Shown piece by piece: positions 1 through 6,096 of a DNA stretch of 9,245 nucleotides. The notes under the pieces were generated by a model that was given only the letters and a program-made list of their open reading frames with translations, was not told where the DNA came from and did not search any database. This stretch comes from Bacteroidales bacterium UBA1458 (GTDB taxonomy: Bacteria; Bacteroidota; Bacteroidia; Bacteroidales; VadinHA17), in assembly GCA_002325785.1 (NCBI GenBank), contig DCSU01000100.1, forward strand, positions 1,104 to 10,348, written 5' to 3'. The position numbers and the translations under genes are program-made. How positions within the stretch are numbered: the first letter of the stretch is position 1; every line of letters begins with the position of its first letter.

Positions 1-777
1 GTCAGCACCCATACCGGCTACGTCGCCGACGTTGTCACCAACGTTGTCAGCAATGGTTGCAGGGTTGCGGGGATCATCCTCGGGGATGCCTGCCTCGACT
101 TTACCCACGAGGTCAGCGCCTACGTCAGCAGCTTTGGTGAAGATACCGCCGCCCACACGGGCAAAGAGAGCCTGTGTTGAGGCGCCCATCCCGAATGTAA
201 GCATGGTGGCAGTGATCTCGATCATCTTCTGGTGGTCAGTGGTACCGGCGTGAACGAAAGTCAGACCTGCCCATTTCCATCCTTCAAGCATGTTCTCAGG
301 GGTGAAGACCAGGTTGTTCAATACTAGGAACCAGAGAACAATGTCAAGTAGTCCGAATCCCACAACTATCAGTCCCATAACGGCACCGCTGCGGAAGGCT
401 ATCTTAAGACCCCTGTTCAGAGAGACGGAAGCCCCCTGGGCTGTCCTCGAGGATGCGTTGGTTGCTGTTCTCATTCCCAGGTAACCGCAGAGGCCCGAGA
501 AGAACCCGCCGGAGAGGAATGCTACTGGCACAAAAGGATTCTGAACCCCCATGTAAGCCATTATCACAAGCAGAGCTACAAGAACAAGGAAGACCTTGAA
601 CACAACACTGTACTGGCGCTTGATATAGGCCATCGCACCTTCTTTGACATAACCGGCTATCTCCTGCATACGGTCGTTGCCGGCAGGCGCCTTCATCATG
701 CTCTTGTAAAATATCCATGCAAAGAGCAAAGCCAGCACCGCTGCGACAGGTGCTATCCAGAACAAACTACTAATCAT
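1..777 (-). CDS. hppA: Membrane-bound ion-translocating pyrophosphatase, N-terminal part (runs off the left edge)
   Basis: This inner-membrane enzyme hydrolyses pyrophosphate to phosphate and uses the energy to pump Na+ or H+ out of the cytoplasm. The visible 259 residues start at an ATG (775-777) and stay open to base 1. Hydrophobic segments lie near residues 3-24, 59-79, 82-101 and 127-157. The family's catalytic loop is at residues 218-259: DVGADLVGKVE (218-228) is followed by EDDPRNPATIADNVGDNVGD, carrying the Asp, Lys and Glu residues that bind Mg-pyrophosphate. GMGAD ends the visible part. A full protein would be about 700 residues or more, so nearly two thirds is missing. The residues that separate K+-dependent from K+-independent forms lie further on, so the pumped ion cannot be decided; Na+ pumps are common in Bacteroidota. 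It follows the S9 peptidase gene on the same strand by 72 bp but seems to have its own promoter. No Shine-Dalgarno sequence is seen before the ATG. The family call is firm. Confidence 0.96.
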   Translation of the reverse strand, partial: MISSLFWIAPVAAVLALLFAWIFYKSMMKAPAGNDRMQEIAGYVKEGAMAYIKRQYSVVFKVFLVLVALLVIMAYMGVQNPFVPVAFLSGGFFSGLCGYLGMRTATNASSRTAQGASVSLNRGLKIAFRSGAVMGLIVVGFGLLDIVLWFLVLNNLVFTPENMLEGWKWAGLTFVHAGTTDHQKMIEITATMLTFGMGASTQALFARVGGGIFTKAADVGADLVGKVEAGIPEDDPRNPATIADNVGDNVGDVAGMGAD

Positions 778-781
778 AAGC

Positions 782-836
782 TTAGGTTTTTATAAGATTT
801 GCGTACAAAACTAATCAGTTTTTTAACAAAACCTAA
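782..836. repeat. 9-bp inverted repeat flanking the hppA promoter
   Basis: TTAGGTTTT at 782-790 and AAAACCTAA at 828-836 are perfect reverse complements separated by 37 bp. They bracket the candidate -7 box within the 72-bp gap between the S9 peptidase gene and hppA. A read-through transcript from the peptidase could pair the arms, whereas a transcript starting at the hppA promoter would carry only one arm. The gap is very A/T-rich, so chance is a serious alternative. Confidence 0.35.
806..813 (-). promoter_or_regulatory. Putative -7 box for hppA
   Basis: Read on the minus strand this is TAGTTTTG, an exact match to the Bacteroidota -7 consensus TAnnTTTG, 28 bp upstream of the hppA ATG. Transcription would begin near 800 and give a leader of about 20-25 nt. 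No TTTG lies at the usual 19-21 bp upstream; the nearest is only 13 bp away, so the -33 element is weak or absent. This makes it a moderate candidate. Confidence 0.45.
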
Positions 837-849
837 CCGCACGATGCAG

Positions 850-3261
850 TTATTGTTTTTTGTTCTTCACATATTTATCAAGCCATCTGAGATACTCCCA
901 GTGCATGTGCAGCAACGACTCGCGAGCAGTGTAGCCGTGGGCCTCCGAGGGCAGCAACACCATCCTGACGGTGGCGCCCGCACCCTTGAGTGCAGCATAG
1001 TATCTCTCGCTCTGGATCGGGAAGGTACCCTGGTTGTCGTCGGCCATACCGTGTATCAGCAGTATCGGATCCTTCACCTTCGTGGCATGGGTGAAGGGCG
1101 AAAGTTCGAGATAGAGTTCCGGTGCCTCCCAGAAGCTGCGTCTCTCACTCTGGAACCCGAAGGGGGTCAGCGAACGGTTATAGGCTCCGCTGCGTGCAAT
1201 GCCTGCTGCGAAGAGCCTCGAGTGTGACAGGAGGTGGGCGGTCATGAATGCTCCGTATGAATGACCGCTGGCAGCTACCCTGGCGGGGTCGGTGACACCC
1301 ATCTCAGCGGCCTTGTTGATTGCGGCTTCAGCATTGGCGACGAGCTGCTCAACAAAAGTGTCGTTCGGCTCCTGACCCTCGGCACCCACTATCGGGAAGC
1401 TGACATCATAGAGCACGGCATAGCCTTGAGTGACATATACCAGCACTGATGAAGGACTGACACGGGTAAAGCTGTATGGTGAACCGCTGACCTGACCTGC
1501 GGTAGATGCGTCATTGAACTCGAGCGGATAAGCCCAGAGAATCGTAGGCAGCGGACCGTCCTTTTCCCTGTCATAGCCTGCCGGGAGATAGAGCGTGAAG
1601 GAGAGGTCTACACCGTCATTGCGCTTGTAGGTGACCAGTTCCTTGTGCACACCTGCAAGCTGCGGATAGGGATTCTCAAACTTTGTCACCTGCTTCAGGG
1701 TACCCTTCTTAAGATCACGGATGAAATAGTTGGGAACCTCTGTGACTGACTGCCTTACGGTGAGGAGAAGTCCTTTTGCAGGATCAATGAATTCGTTAAC
1801 GGTCTCATAGTAAGGAGCTTCTGAGCGCCACAACCTGGTAGTCTTGCCAGTCCTGAGATCATATTTGTCAACAAAGGGCCTGTCGCCCTCAGGAGAGGCA
1901 CCCTGTCCCGAGAGATAGAGGCTCCTGCCCTTGTCTGTTATAAGCAGCACTGACCTGCCGTACATGTTGGGTACAGTAAGGGGGAACCCGGGGTTATTAT
2001 AACGGTCGTCCGAATTGAGCTCGGAGATCTTTTTGACGGTAGCCTGCGGGTCGGCGGGATTGAAGGTGCTGGTGACCCTGATGCGTGACTTGGCCAGGCC
2101 TTCCATAATCATTGCCAGGCTCTCATTGCCCCACATGATACCCTGAAAACGTTTCTCAGTAGCAATGAATGCAACCGGGTCGCCGGTAAAGGGTGCATCA
2201 AGCATAAAGACCTGGTCATGGTACTGCATCTCTTTGGCGTGGTAGTTGCCCTCATCCAGGGCCTCAACCCACATGACCGATGACGGCCTGTCGCTGCGCC
2301 AGCTGTAATTCCGCGGACCGGGATTGACAACATCATATCCCCTCGGGAGGTTCTCCTGCAGCGGCTTGACAAGAAGCGTCTTTGCCACTTTGCCGTCGAG
2401 GTCCCATATCTCAGTCCGGGTCGGAAAAAAATAATAAGGTACAATGTATGAGAAGGGCTTTTCAACCAGTGTCATCATGAGCCATTTCCCGTCCGGCGAG
2501 GGAGAAGCGTCGGTAATAATACCTCTGCTGCCGACAGGCTTGGATGTCTGGCCATCCCATCTCATCAGGTCCGAGGTGGCAAAATATTCAAATATCTTTT
2601 CGTCATCAATGCTCTTCAGGAGGTCCTGGAAAGTACGTGATTCCCCCTGTCTGCCATCGCTCTCCTGGACAGCAGGTCCTTCCGGTACCATGGAAACTGC
2701 CGGGGCTTTACCCCTGTCGCGCGGTGTGCGGAGGTAGATAATAGATCCGTCAGGGAGCCAGTTCAGGGAACGCCTGAAGATTCCGTTGAGCCCGTCATCG
2801 ATCCTGCGGGCTGTCATTGTTGCAATATCAGCCACCCATAGCTCAATGGAACTGCCTGTGGTGTTGGTGAAGGCTATGCTCCTGCTGTCTGTTGACCATG
2901 AGATGTCTCCCATCTCAGGATCGGCAGGGAGACCTGAGAGAACACGCAGATCGGTTCCGTCGACCTTCATCGAGGAGATCCTGTTTACTCCCCTGCCGCG
3001 GCTCTGGCCGTTGGTGGCGGGGTCAAACCTGATGCCTGCCAGGCGCATCTCAGGCTGCGACAAGTCGGCGATGGTGGGTAGTCCCGGACGGTCCAGAAGA
3101 AGCAGGGTACTGTTGTCAGGGCTGAGAAGCACTGAAGGGGTCTGTGGTGCATCAATGAGAGAGACAATAGCTTCCGGAGGAAGCTGGTAACCCTGGTTGT
3201 CCTGAGCACCGGTGAGCATAAATGACCCGGCAATAATAGCGGTGAGTAGAATTTTACGCAT
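850..3261 (-). CDS. Secreted S9 family peptidase, glutamyl-endopeptidase-like (S9D type)
   Basis: This 803-residue serine peptidase of the prolyl oligopeptidase clan probably acts on peptides in the periplasm or outside the cell. Residues 1-19 form a signal peptide (MRK, then a hydrophobic core ending LTGA). Residues of about 30-530 are the beta-propeller that limits substrate size, and the alpha/beta hydrolase domain fills about 540-800. The triad is visible: Ser668 in GHSYGAF, Asp741 in HGMADDNQGT and His775 in EAHGY. Recalled plant chloroplast glutamyl endopeptidase shares many stretches, including RTFQDLLK (209-216), NPYPQLAG (530-537), GIARSGAYNR (687-696), LTPFGFQ (698-704) and KDPILLIHG-like (730-738). 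Cleavage after Glu is therefore plausible but inferred. The ATG at 3261 follows an AAAGGA ribosome site about 8 nt upstream, and a start here gives a complete signal peptide. The gene is divergent from dapD and intact. A DPP-IV or acylaminoacyl-peptidase activity is less likely. Confidence 0.93.
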   Translation of the reverse strand: MRKILLTAIIAGSFMLTGAQDNQGYQLPPEAIVSLIDAPQTPSVLLSPDNSTLLLLDRPGLPTIADLSQPEMRLAGIRFDPATNGQSRGRGVNRISSMKVDGTDLRVLSGLPADPEMGDISWSTDSRSIAFTNTTGSSIELWVADIATMTARRIDDGLNGIFRRSLNWLPDGSIIYLRTPRDRGKAPAVSMVPEGPAVQESDGRQGESRTFQDLLKSIDDEKIFEYFATSDLMRWDGQTSKPVGSRGIITDASPSPDGKWLMMTLVEKPFSYIVPYYFFPTRTEIWDLDGKVAKTLLVKPLQENLPRGYDVVNPGPRNYSWRSDRPSSVMWVEALDEGNYHAKEMQYHDQVFMLDAPFTGDPVAFIATEKRFQGIMWGNESLAMIMEGLAKSRIRVTSTFNPADPQATVKKISELNSDDRYNNPGFPLTVPNMYGRSVLLITDKGRSLYLSGQGASPEGDRPFVDKYDLRTGKTTRLWRSEAPYYETVNEFIDPAKGLLLTVRQSVTEVPNYFIRDLKKGTLKQVTKFENPYPQLAGVHKELVTYKRNDGVDLSFTLYLPAGYDREKDGPLPTILWAYPLEFNDASTAGQVSGSPYSFTRVSPSSVLVYVTQGYAVLYDVSFPIVGAEGQEPNDTFVEQLVANAEAAINKAAEMGVTDPARVAASGHSYGAFMTAHLLSHSRLFAAGIARSGAYNRSLTPFGFQSERRSFWEAPELYLELSPFTHATKVKDPILLIHGMADDNQGTFPIQSERYYAALKGAGATVRMVLLPSEAHGYTARESLLHMHWEYLRWLDKYVKNKKQ

Positions 3262-3286
3262 GATGATTGTCCTTTTGGATTTAGTT

Positions 3287-3294
3287 CAAATTTA
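3287..3294 (-). promoter_or_regulatory. Putative -7 box for the S9 peptidase gene
   Basis: The minus strand reads TAAATTTG, an exact TAnnTTTG match, 25 bp upstream of the peptidase ATG at 3261. A TTTG exists upstream but 25 bp away, longer than the usual 19-21 bp spacer. The leader would be about 20 nt and would include the AAAGGA ribosome site. It lies in the 122-bp divergent gap shared with dapD. Confidence 0.42.
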
Positions 3295-3368
3295 TACTTA
3301 TACCTTTAAGTTAAGAAACCAAATAACCGCTATTATTGTTTTTTAACTTTCCGGCACAACTAAAAAAT

Positions 3369-3376
3369 AATATTTG
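3369..3376 (+). promoter_or_regulatory. Possible -7 box very close to the dapD start
   Basis: AATATTTG matches TAnnTTTG except for its first base. It ends only 7 bp before the dapD ATG at 3384, so transcription from it would begin at or within a few bases of the start codon and give a nearly leaderless mRNA. No TTTG is found at the expected -33 position. TAACTTTC at 3344-3351 is a rival one-mismatch box that would allow a normal leader. The evidence is weak. Confidence 0.22.
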
Positions 3377-3383
3377 AACAAAA

Positions 3384-4199
3384 ATGGGGCACAGGCAGGA
3401 CTTGATAGAGGCCACGTGGGATGAGCGCGAAAGACTGCGCGAACCGGAGGTCAGAAAGGCAATTGAGGAGGTTATAGAGGCTCTGGACAAAGGCATACTC
3501 AGGGTGGCAGAACCGAAGGGTGACAAATGGGTTGTCAACAGCTGGGTAAAGAAGGCAGTGATACTCTACTTCCCCATGAGGGAGATGAAGACCACAACAG
3601 CCGGTCCGCTCGAGTTTCATGATAAGATAGATCTGAAGCACGGTTACTCAGAGCTTGGGGTGCGGGTGGTTCCTGATGCTGTTGCCCGGTACGGGTCTTA
3701 CATAGCCCGGGGAGTCATACTTATGCCCTCGTTTGTGAACATCGGAGCCTGGGTCGATGAGGGTACTATGGTGGACACCTGGGCCACGGTGGGGTCATGC
3801 GCGCAGGTGGGAAAGAACGTGCACCTGAGCGGCGGGGTGGGCCTGGGAGGGGTCCTTGAGCCGGTGCAGGCAGCGCCGGTGGTGGTTGAGGATAACTGTT
3901 TCATCGGATCCCGTGCAATAATTGTAGAGGGGGCCCGCATATGCACCGAGGCAGTGATAGCAGCCAACACCGTGATAACCGGCTCGACAAAGATTATTGA
4001 TGTTACGGGGAGCCAGGCAGTGGAATACAGGGGCTACGTGCCGCCGCGAAGCGTGGTCATCCCGGGCACTTACCCCAGGGACTATCCCTCGGGGAGATAC
4101 AACATTCCCTGTGCCCTCATCATCGGGCAGAGGAAAGAGTCAACGGATAAAAAGACCTCGCTGAACAACGCGCTGCGCGAAAATGACGTAATGGTATGA
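3384..4199 (+). CDS. dapD: 2,3,4,5-tetrahydropyridine-2,6-dicarboxylate N-succinyltransferase (DapD)
   Basis: This cytoplasmic enzyme transfers succinyl from succinyl-CoA to tetrahydrodipicolinate in the succinylase branch of diaminopimelate/lysine synthesis, which supplies peptidoglycan. The 271 residues match the family's usual length. An N-terminal helical domain (about 1-65) contains the signature KWVVNSWVKKAVILYF (48-63). A left-handed beta-helix of hexapeptide repeats spans about 105-205, with WVDEGTMVDTWATVGSCAQ (123-141) and the glycine-rich LSGGVGLGGVLEP (148-160), which belong to the active site and CoA cleft of the trimer. The C-terminal part after 205 is the usual cap. The ATG is the first start after an in-frame TGA at 3375-3377; no Shine-Dalgarno sequence precedes it. 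It overlaps tsaC by 4 bp, implying translational coupling. Its presence suggests that this organism uses acylated intermediates rather than only the aminotransferase (DapL) or dehydrogenase routes known in some Bacteroidota. Confidence 0.97.
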   Translation: MGHRQDLIEATWDERERLREPEVRKAIEEVIEALDKGILRVAEPKGDKWVVNSWVKKAVILYFPMREMKTTTAGPLEFHDKIDLKHGYSELGVRVVPDAVARYGSYIARGVILMPSFVNIGAWVDEGTMVDTWATVGSCAQVGKNVHLSGGVGLGGVLEPVQAAPVVVEDNCFIGSRAIIVEGARICTEAVIAANTVITGSTKIIDVTGSQAVEYRGYVPPRSVVIPGTYPRDYPSGRYNIPCALIIGQRKESTDKKTSLNNALRENDVMV

Positions 4200-4771
4200 A
4201 CAACGAATTCGGAGATGATGTAAGAAACGCCCTGCAGGCGCTGCGTGCCGGAGGGGTGATCCTTTATCCCACGGACACTATCTGGGGTCTGGGGTGCGAT
4301 GCCACGAACACAGAAGCGGTGAATAAGATATATGCCATCAAGCAGAGGACGGAAAACAAGAGCCTGATAATTCTGGTCAACTCGCCGGGCATGCTGGAAC
4401 GCTATGTAGATAACCCGCCGGAGGTGGCACTGCAGCTGGCAGAGCTCTCGGAAACACCGCTGACTGTCGTTTATGACAGGGGACGAAGCCTGGCGGCAGG
4501 CGTAGCCTCAGCCGACGGCTCAATAGGCGTGAGGATTTGCGCCGACCCCTTCTGTGACGAGCTCATCACAGGCCTGCGCAAGCCCCTGGTATCCACATCG
4601 GCAAACATCAGCGGCGCTGTTGCGCCGGCCATCTTCGACGAGATAAGCGAGGAGCTGAAAGCGATGGTCGATTATGTATGCCTCTGGAAACAAGATGACC
4701 GAAGCAGGGCGAAAGCCTCTTCGGTCATCAGGGTGTCCGGAAACGGAGTTATTAAGATCCTGCGCGGCTGA
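4196..4771 (+). CDS. tsaC: Threonylcarbamoyl-AMP synthase, short TsaC/YrdC type
   Basis: The product makes L-threonylcarbamoyladenylate from threonine, bicarbonate and ATP, the first step of t6A37 formation on tRNAs that read ANN codons. At 191 residues it is the single-domain TsaC/YrdC form without the C-terminal Sua5 domain. Visible motifs are YPTDTIWGLGCDA (24-36), the basic KIYAIKQR segment (44-51) followed by NKSLIILV (54-61), and STSANISG (133-140), all in the nucleotide and threonylcarbamoyl site. The C-terminal strand SSVIRVSGNGVIKILRG is usual for the family. The start ATG overlaps the dapD stop as ATGA, so ribosomes finishing dapD probably re-initiate here; no ribosome site of its own is seen. 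The stop (4769-4771) directly abuts the stop of the opposing DUF2807 gene. Its 3' end contains a strong hairpin at 4694-4729. A YciO-type paralogue of unknown role is the main alternative. Confidence 0.92.
   Translation: MNNEFGDDVRNALQALRAGGVILYPTDTIWGLGCDATNTEAVNKIYAIKQRTENKSLIILVNSPGMLERYVDNPPEVALQLAELSETPLTVVYDRGRSLAAGVASADGSIGVRICADPFCDELITGLRKPLVSTSANISGAVAPAIFDEISEELKAMVDYVCLWKQDDRSRAKASSVIRVSGNGVIKILRG
4694..4729 (-). terminator. Hairpin inside tsaC, candidate terminator of the DUF2807 transcript
   Basis: GATGACCGAAG (4694-4704) and CTTCGGTCATC (4719-4729) form a perfect 11-bp stem. Inside it, GGGC and GCCT (with one G-U pair) close a GAAA tetraloop on the plus strand. On the minus strand the stem is followed by TTGTTT, which is T-rich as an intrinsic terminator requires; on the plus strand no T run follows. 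It begins 43 nt past the stop codon of the minus-strand DUF2807 gene, which has no intergenic space of its own for a terminator. All bases also encode residues of TsaC. Confidence 0.45.
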
Positions 4772-5467
4772 CTATTTCATGCGCACCTTGCCTGAACCGG
4801 AAACGGCGGCATCAATCTTCGGATTACCCGAATAGGTGATGTTCCCGCTGCCGGATATGGCGGCCTTAAGCATTCCTGTCACAAGACAGTCGCAGCTTCC
4901 GCTGCCGGAAATGGACGCCTCCAGCGTTTCCACACTGGTGGTTTCCCCCAGATAATCACCCGAACCGGAGATATTGATCTCAAGCCGTTTGACCGTACCA
5001 CTTCCGTCAATAATTAGACTGCCTGATCCCGAGATGGAGCATTCAACATCATCAAGTGCAACATCTCGCAGAAAAGCTTTGCCGCTTCCGCTGACAGCTA
5101 TATCAAGGTCTCCCCCTTTGAGAGGGTCATTAACAGTGACCTTCCCGGAACCTGATACACTTATGCCGTCAATGGCAGGCATGGTAATCCTCACAACTAC
5201 TTTCCTGTTTCCGGTATCAAACCACTTGTCTCTCTTTATCCTCAGCACATCGCCGTACACCTTTGTCTCAATCTCACTGATATAATCCCTGTCTCCCTCG
5301 AGAACGACACTAAAGGTGGCGCCAAGGTCAATGATAACCTCACCGGCCACGGCAAAGCCTACCTCGCTGAAACCAGATACATCTCTCCTCTCCGTGTATG
5401 GGGTCTGCGCCTGTGCTAACTGCACAGCAAACGCCAGAATGACTGCTAAAGCAAAAGATTTTTTCAT
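4772..5467 (-). CDS. Secreted DUF2807 (head GIN domain) repeat protein
   Basis: This 231-residue protein of unknown function is predicted to be exported. A signal peptide is clear at residues 1-20 (MKKS, hydrophobic core, cleavage after AQAQ/AQA). After a short lead (RDVSGFSEVGFAVAGEV, 28-44), where DUF2807 domains usually begin, seven SGSG turns occur at residues 105, 126, 146, 167, 187, 205 and 223. These are regular enough to suggest stacked beta-strand rungs of a beta-helix-like fold. The family is annotated as a putative autotransporter adhesin head domain, but no transporter domain, sorting signal or membrane anchor is present here, so it is probably soluble in the periplasm. The ATG at 5465-5467 has a good AGGAG ribosome site 5 nt upstream. 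It lies 93 bp after rimM on the same strand; only a weak -7-like TTCTTTTG (5497-5504) is seen, so read-through from rpsP-rimM is possible. The family call is firm; the role is unknown. Confidence 0.88.
   Translation of the reverse strand: MKKSFALAVILAFAVQLAQAQTPYTERRDVSGFSEVGFAVAGEVIIDLGATFSVVLEGDRDYISEIETKVYGDVLRIKRDKWFDTGNRKVVVRITMPAIDGISVSGSGKVTVNDPLKGGDLDIAVSGSGKAFLRDVALDDVECSISGSGSLIIDGSGTVKRLEINISGSGDYLGETTSVETLEASISGSGSCDCLVTGMLKAAISGSGNITYSGNPKIDAAVSGSGKVRMK
4790..5155 (-). repeat. Coding repeat: seven SGSG units spaced 18-21 residues
   Basis: This segment encodes residues 105-226 of the DUF2807 protein. The SGSG starts are spaced 21, 20, 21, 20, 18 and 18 residues, each preceded by Ile or Val and followed by K, S, D or N. 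At DNA level the units are recognisable (variants of TTCCGCTGCCGGA on the plus strand) but diverged in codons, so the repetition is held at protein level and is not a recent tandem duplication. Confidence 0.8.
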
Positions 5468-5560
5468 GACTGCTCCTGTTTAAGTTGAAAGAATAACAAA
5501 AGAAAGACGGAATAATAATCCCGGCGCTGCATCAGTCATATAAAAAGTGATTTGCGGAGG

Positions 5561-6055
5561 TCAGTCGTTAAGCCCTGCCAATCCTTCCGGCAGCGACATC
5601 TCAATCGTCATGCCCTCTGTGTCAACTGACAAAATTAGGTCAGGGTGCAGGGGAATAAATATCTCACCGCCGGCAGTGCTGACCACAGCAAGTAGCTGGC
5701 CGGGGTTCTTTATGACCGAGGTGATGACTCCCCTGATGCCGCTGTTGCTGTCAGTCACGGTATAGCCTGTCAGTCCTGACAGATCATCGTCTGCGACTGG
5801 CTCTCCGGAGGTCCGTACTTCGCATCCCTTCAGCGCTGCCACTGACTCCGTTGTCAGGTAGTCATCGAAGGAGATGACCAGTGTGTCTGGTGAGGGGGAG
5901 AAGGCCTCACGTGTAAAAAAGGGAACCGGTATCCCGTCTATTATGACGAATACCGGTTCACCCTGTTGCGGTTCCCCTGTGATGCCGCTTTCGCTTCTCA
6001 CCACCACGGCTCCTTCGTAGCCGTAAGTTTTGGTAATTCTGCCTATTGTTTTCAC
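5561..6055 (-). CDS. rimM: Ribosome maturation factor RimM (GTG start)
   Basis: RimM binds free 30S subunits, contacting S19, and helps mature the 16S rRNA head. The 164 residues carry an N-terminal RimM beta-barrel (about 3-83; IGRITKTYGYEGAVVVR at 4-20 is the characteristic opening) and a C-terminal PRC-barrel (about 93-160) with the typical IFIPLHPDLILSVD segment (132-145) and a closing LPEGL (155-159). The start codon is GTG at 6053-6055: an in-frame TGA lies two codons upstream (6059-6061), so no longer form is possible and no ATG precedes the conserved region. The N terminus is a few residues shorter than many homologues. It lies 27 bp after rpsP, reproducing the rpsP-rimM order of many bacteria, but trmD and rplS do not follow; the DUF2807 gene does. 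The GTG start, the lack of a ribosome site and the hairpin just upstream suggest lower expression than rpsP. Confidence 0.93.
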   Translation of the reverse strand: MKTIGRITKTYGYEGAVVVRSESGITGEPQQGEPVFVIIDGIPVPFFTREAFSPSPDTLVISFDDYLTTESVAALKGCEVRTSGEPVADDDLSGLTGYTVTDSNSGIRGVITSVIKNPGQLLAVVSTAGGEIFIPLHPDLILSVDTEGMTIEMSLPEGLAGLND

Positions 6056-6073
6056 TTTTCAGCGGCAGGGGAA

Positions 6074-6096
6074 GAAAGACTGTTATTCAGTCTTTT
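6074..6096 (-). promoter_or_regulatory. Stem-loop over the rpsP stop codon, before rimM
   Basis: On the plus strand AAAGACTG (6075-6082) and CAGTCTTT (6088-6095) are perfect complements around a 5-nt loop that contains the rpsP stop codon (6083-6085); the pair 6074/6096 may extend the stem. On the transcript the stem ends 18 nt before the rimM GTG and is followed by CTTCCCC, a poor terminator tail. It could act as a partial terminator, an RNA-stability element or a brake on rimM translation. A translating ribosome ending rpsP would open it. Confidence 0.45.

Noticed and set aside
799..1227. Plus-strand open frame of 142 codons over the end of the S9 peptidase gene
   Set aside because: It is antisense to the catalytic domain carrying the Asp741 and His775 motifs; it has no family features.
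3262..3383. A small gene or RNA in the divergent gap between the peptidase gene and dapD
   Set aside because: It has no convincing frame with a ribosome site and no strong structured RNA. It is A/T-rich and accounted for by promoters.
4818..4832. Hairpin TTCGG/CCGAA as a tsaC terminator
   Set aside because: It has only 5 bp with an A/T loop and no following T run, so it is too weak to call.
4790..5155. CRISPR-like regular repeat spacing
   Set aside because: The units are diverged DNA encoding SGSG in one open frame of a signal-peptide protein. There are no identical repeats and no cas genes.
5468..5560. Terminator or strong promoter between rimM and the DUF2807 gene
   Set aside because: I found only a short imperfect inverted repeat near 5510-5522 and a one-mismatch -7 box (5497-5504) without a -33. 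Only the AGGAG ribosome site is convincing.
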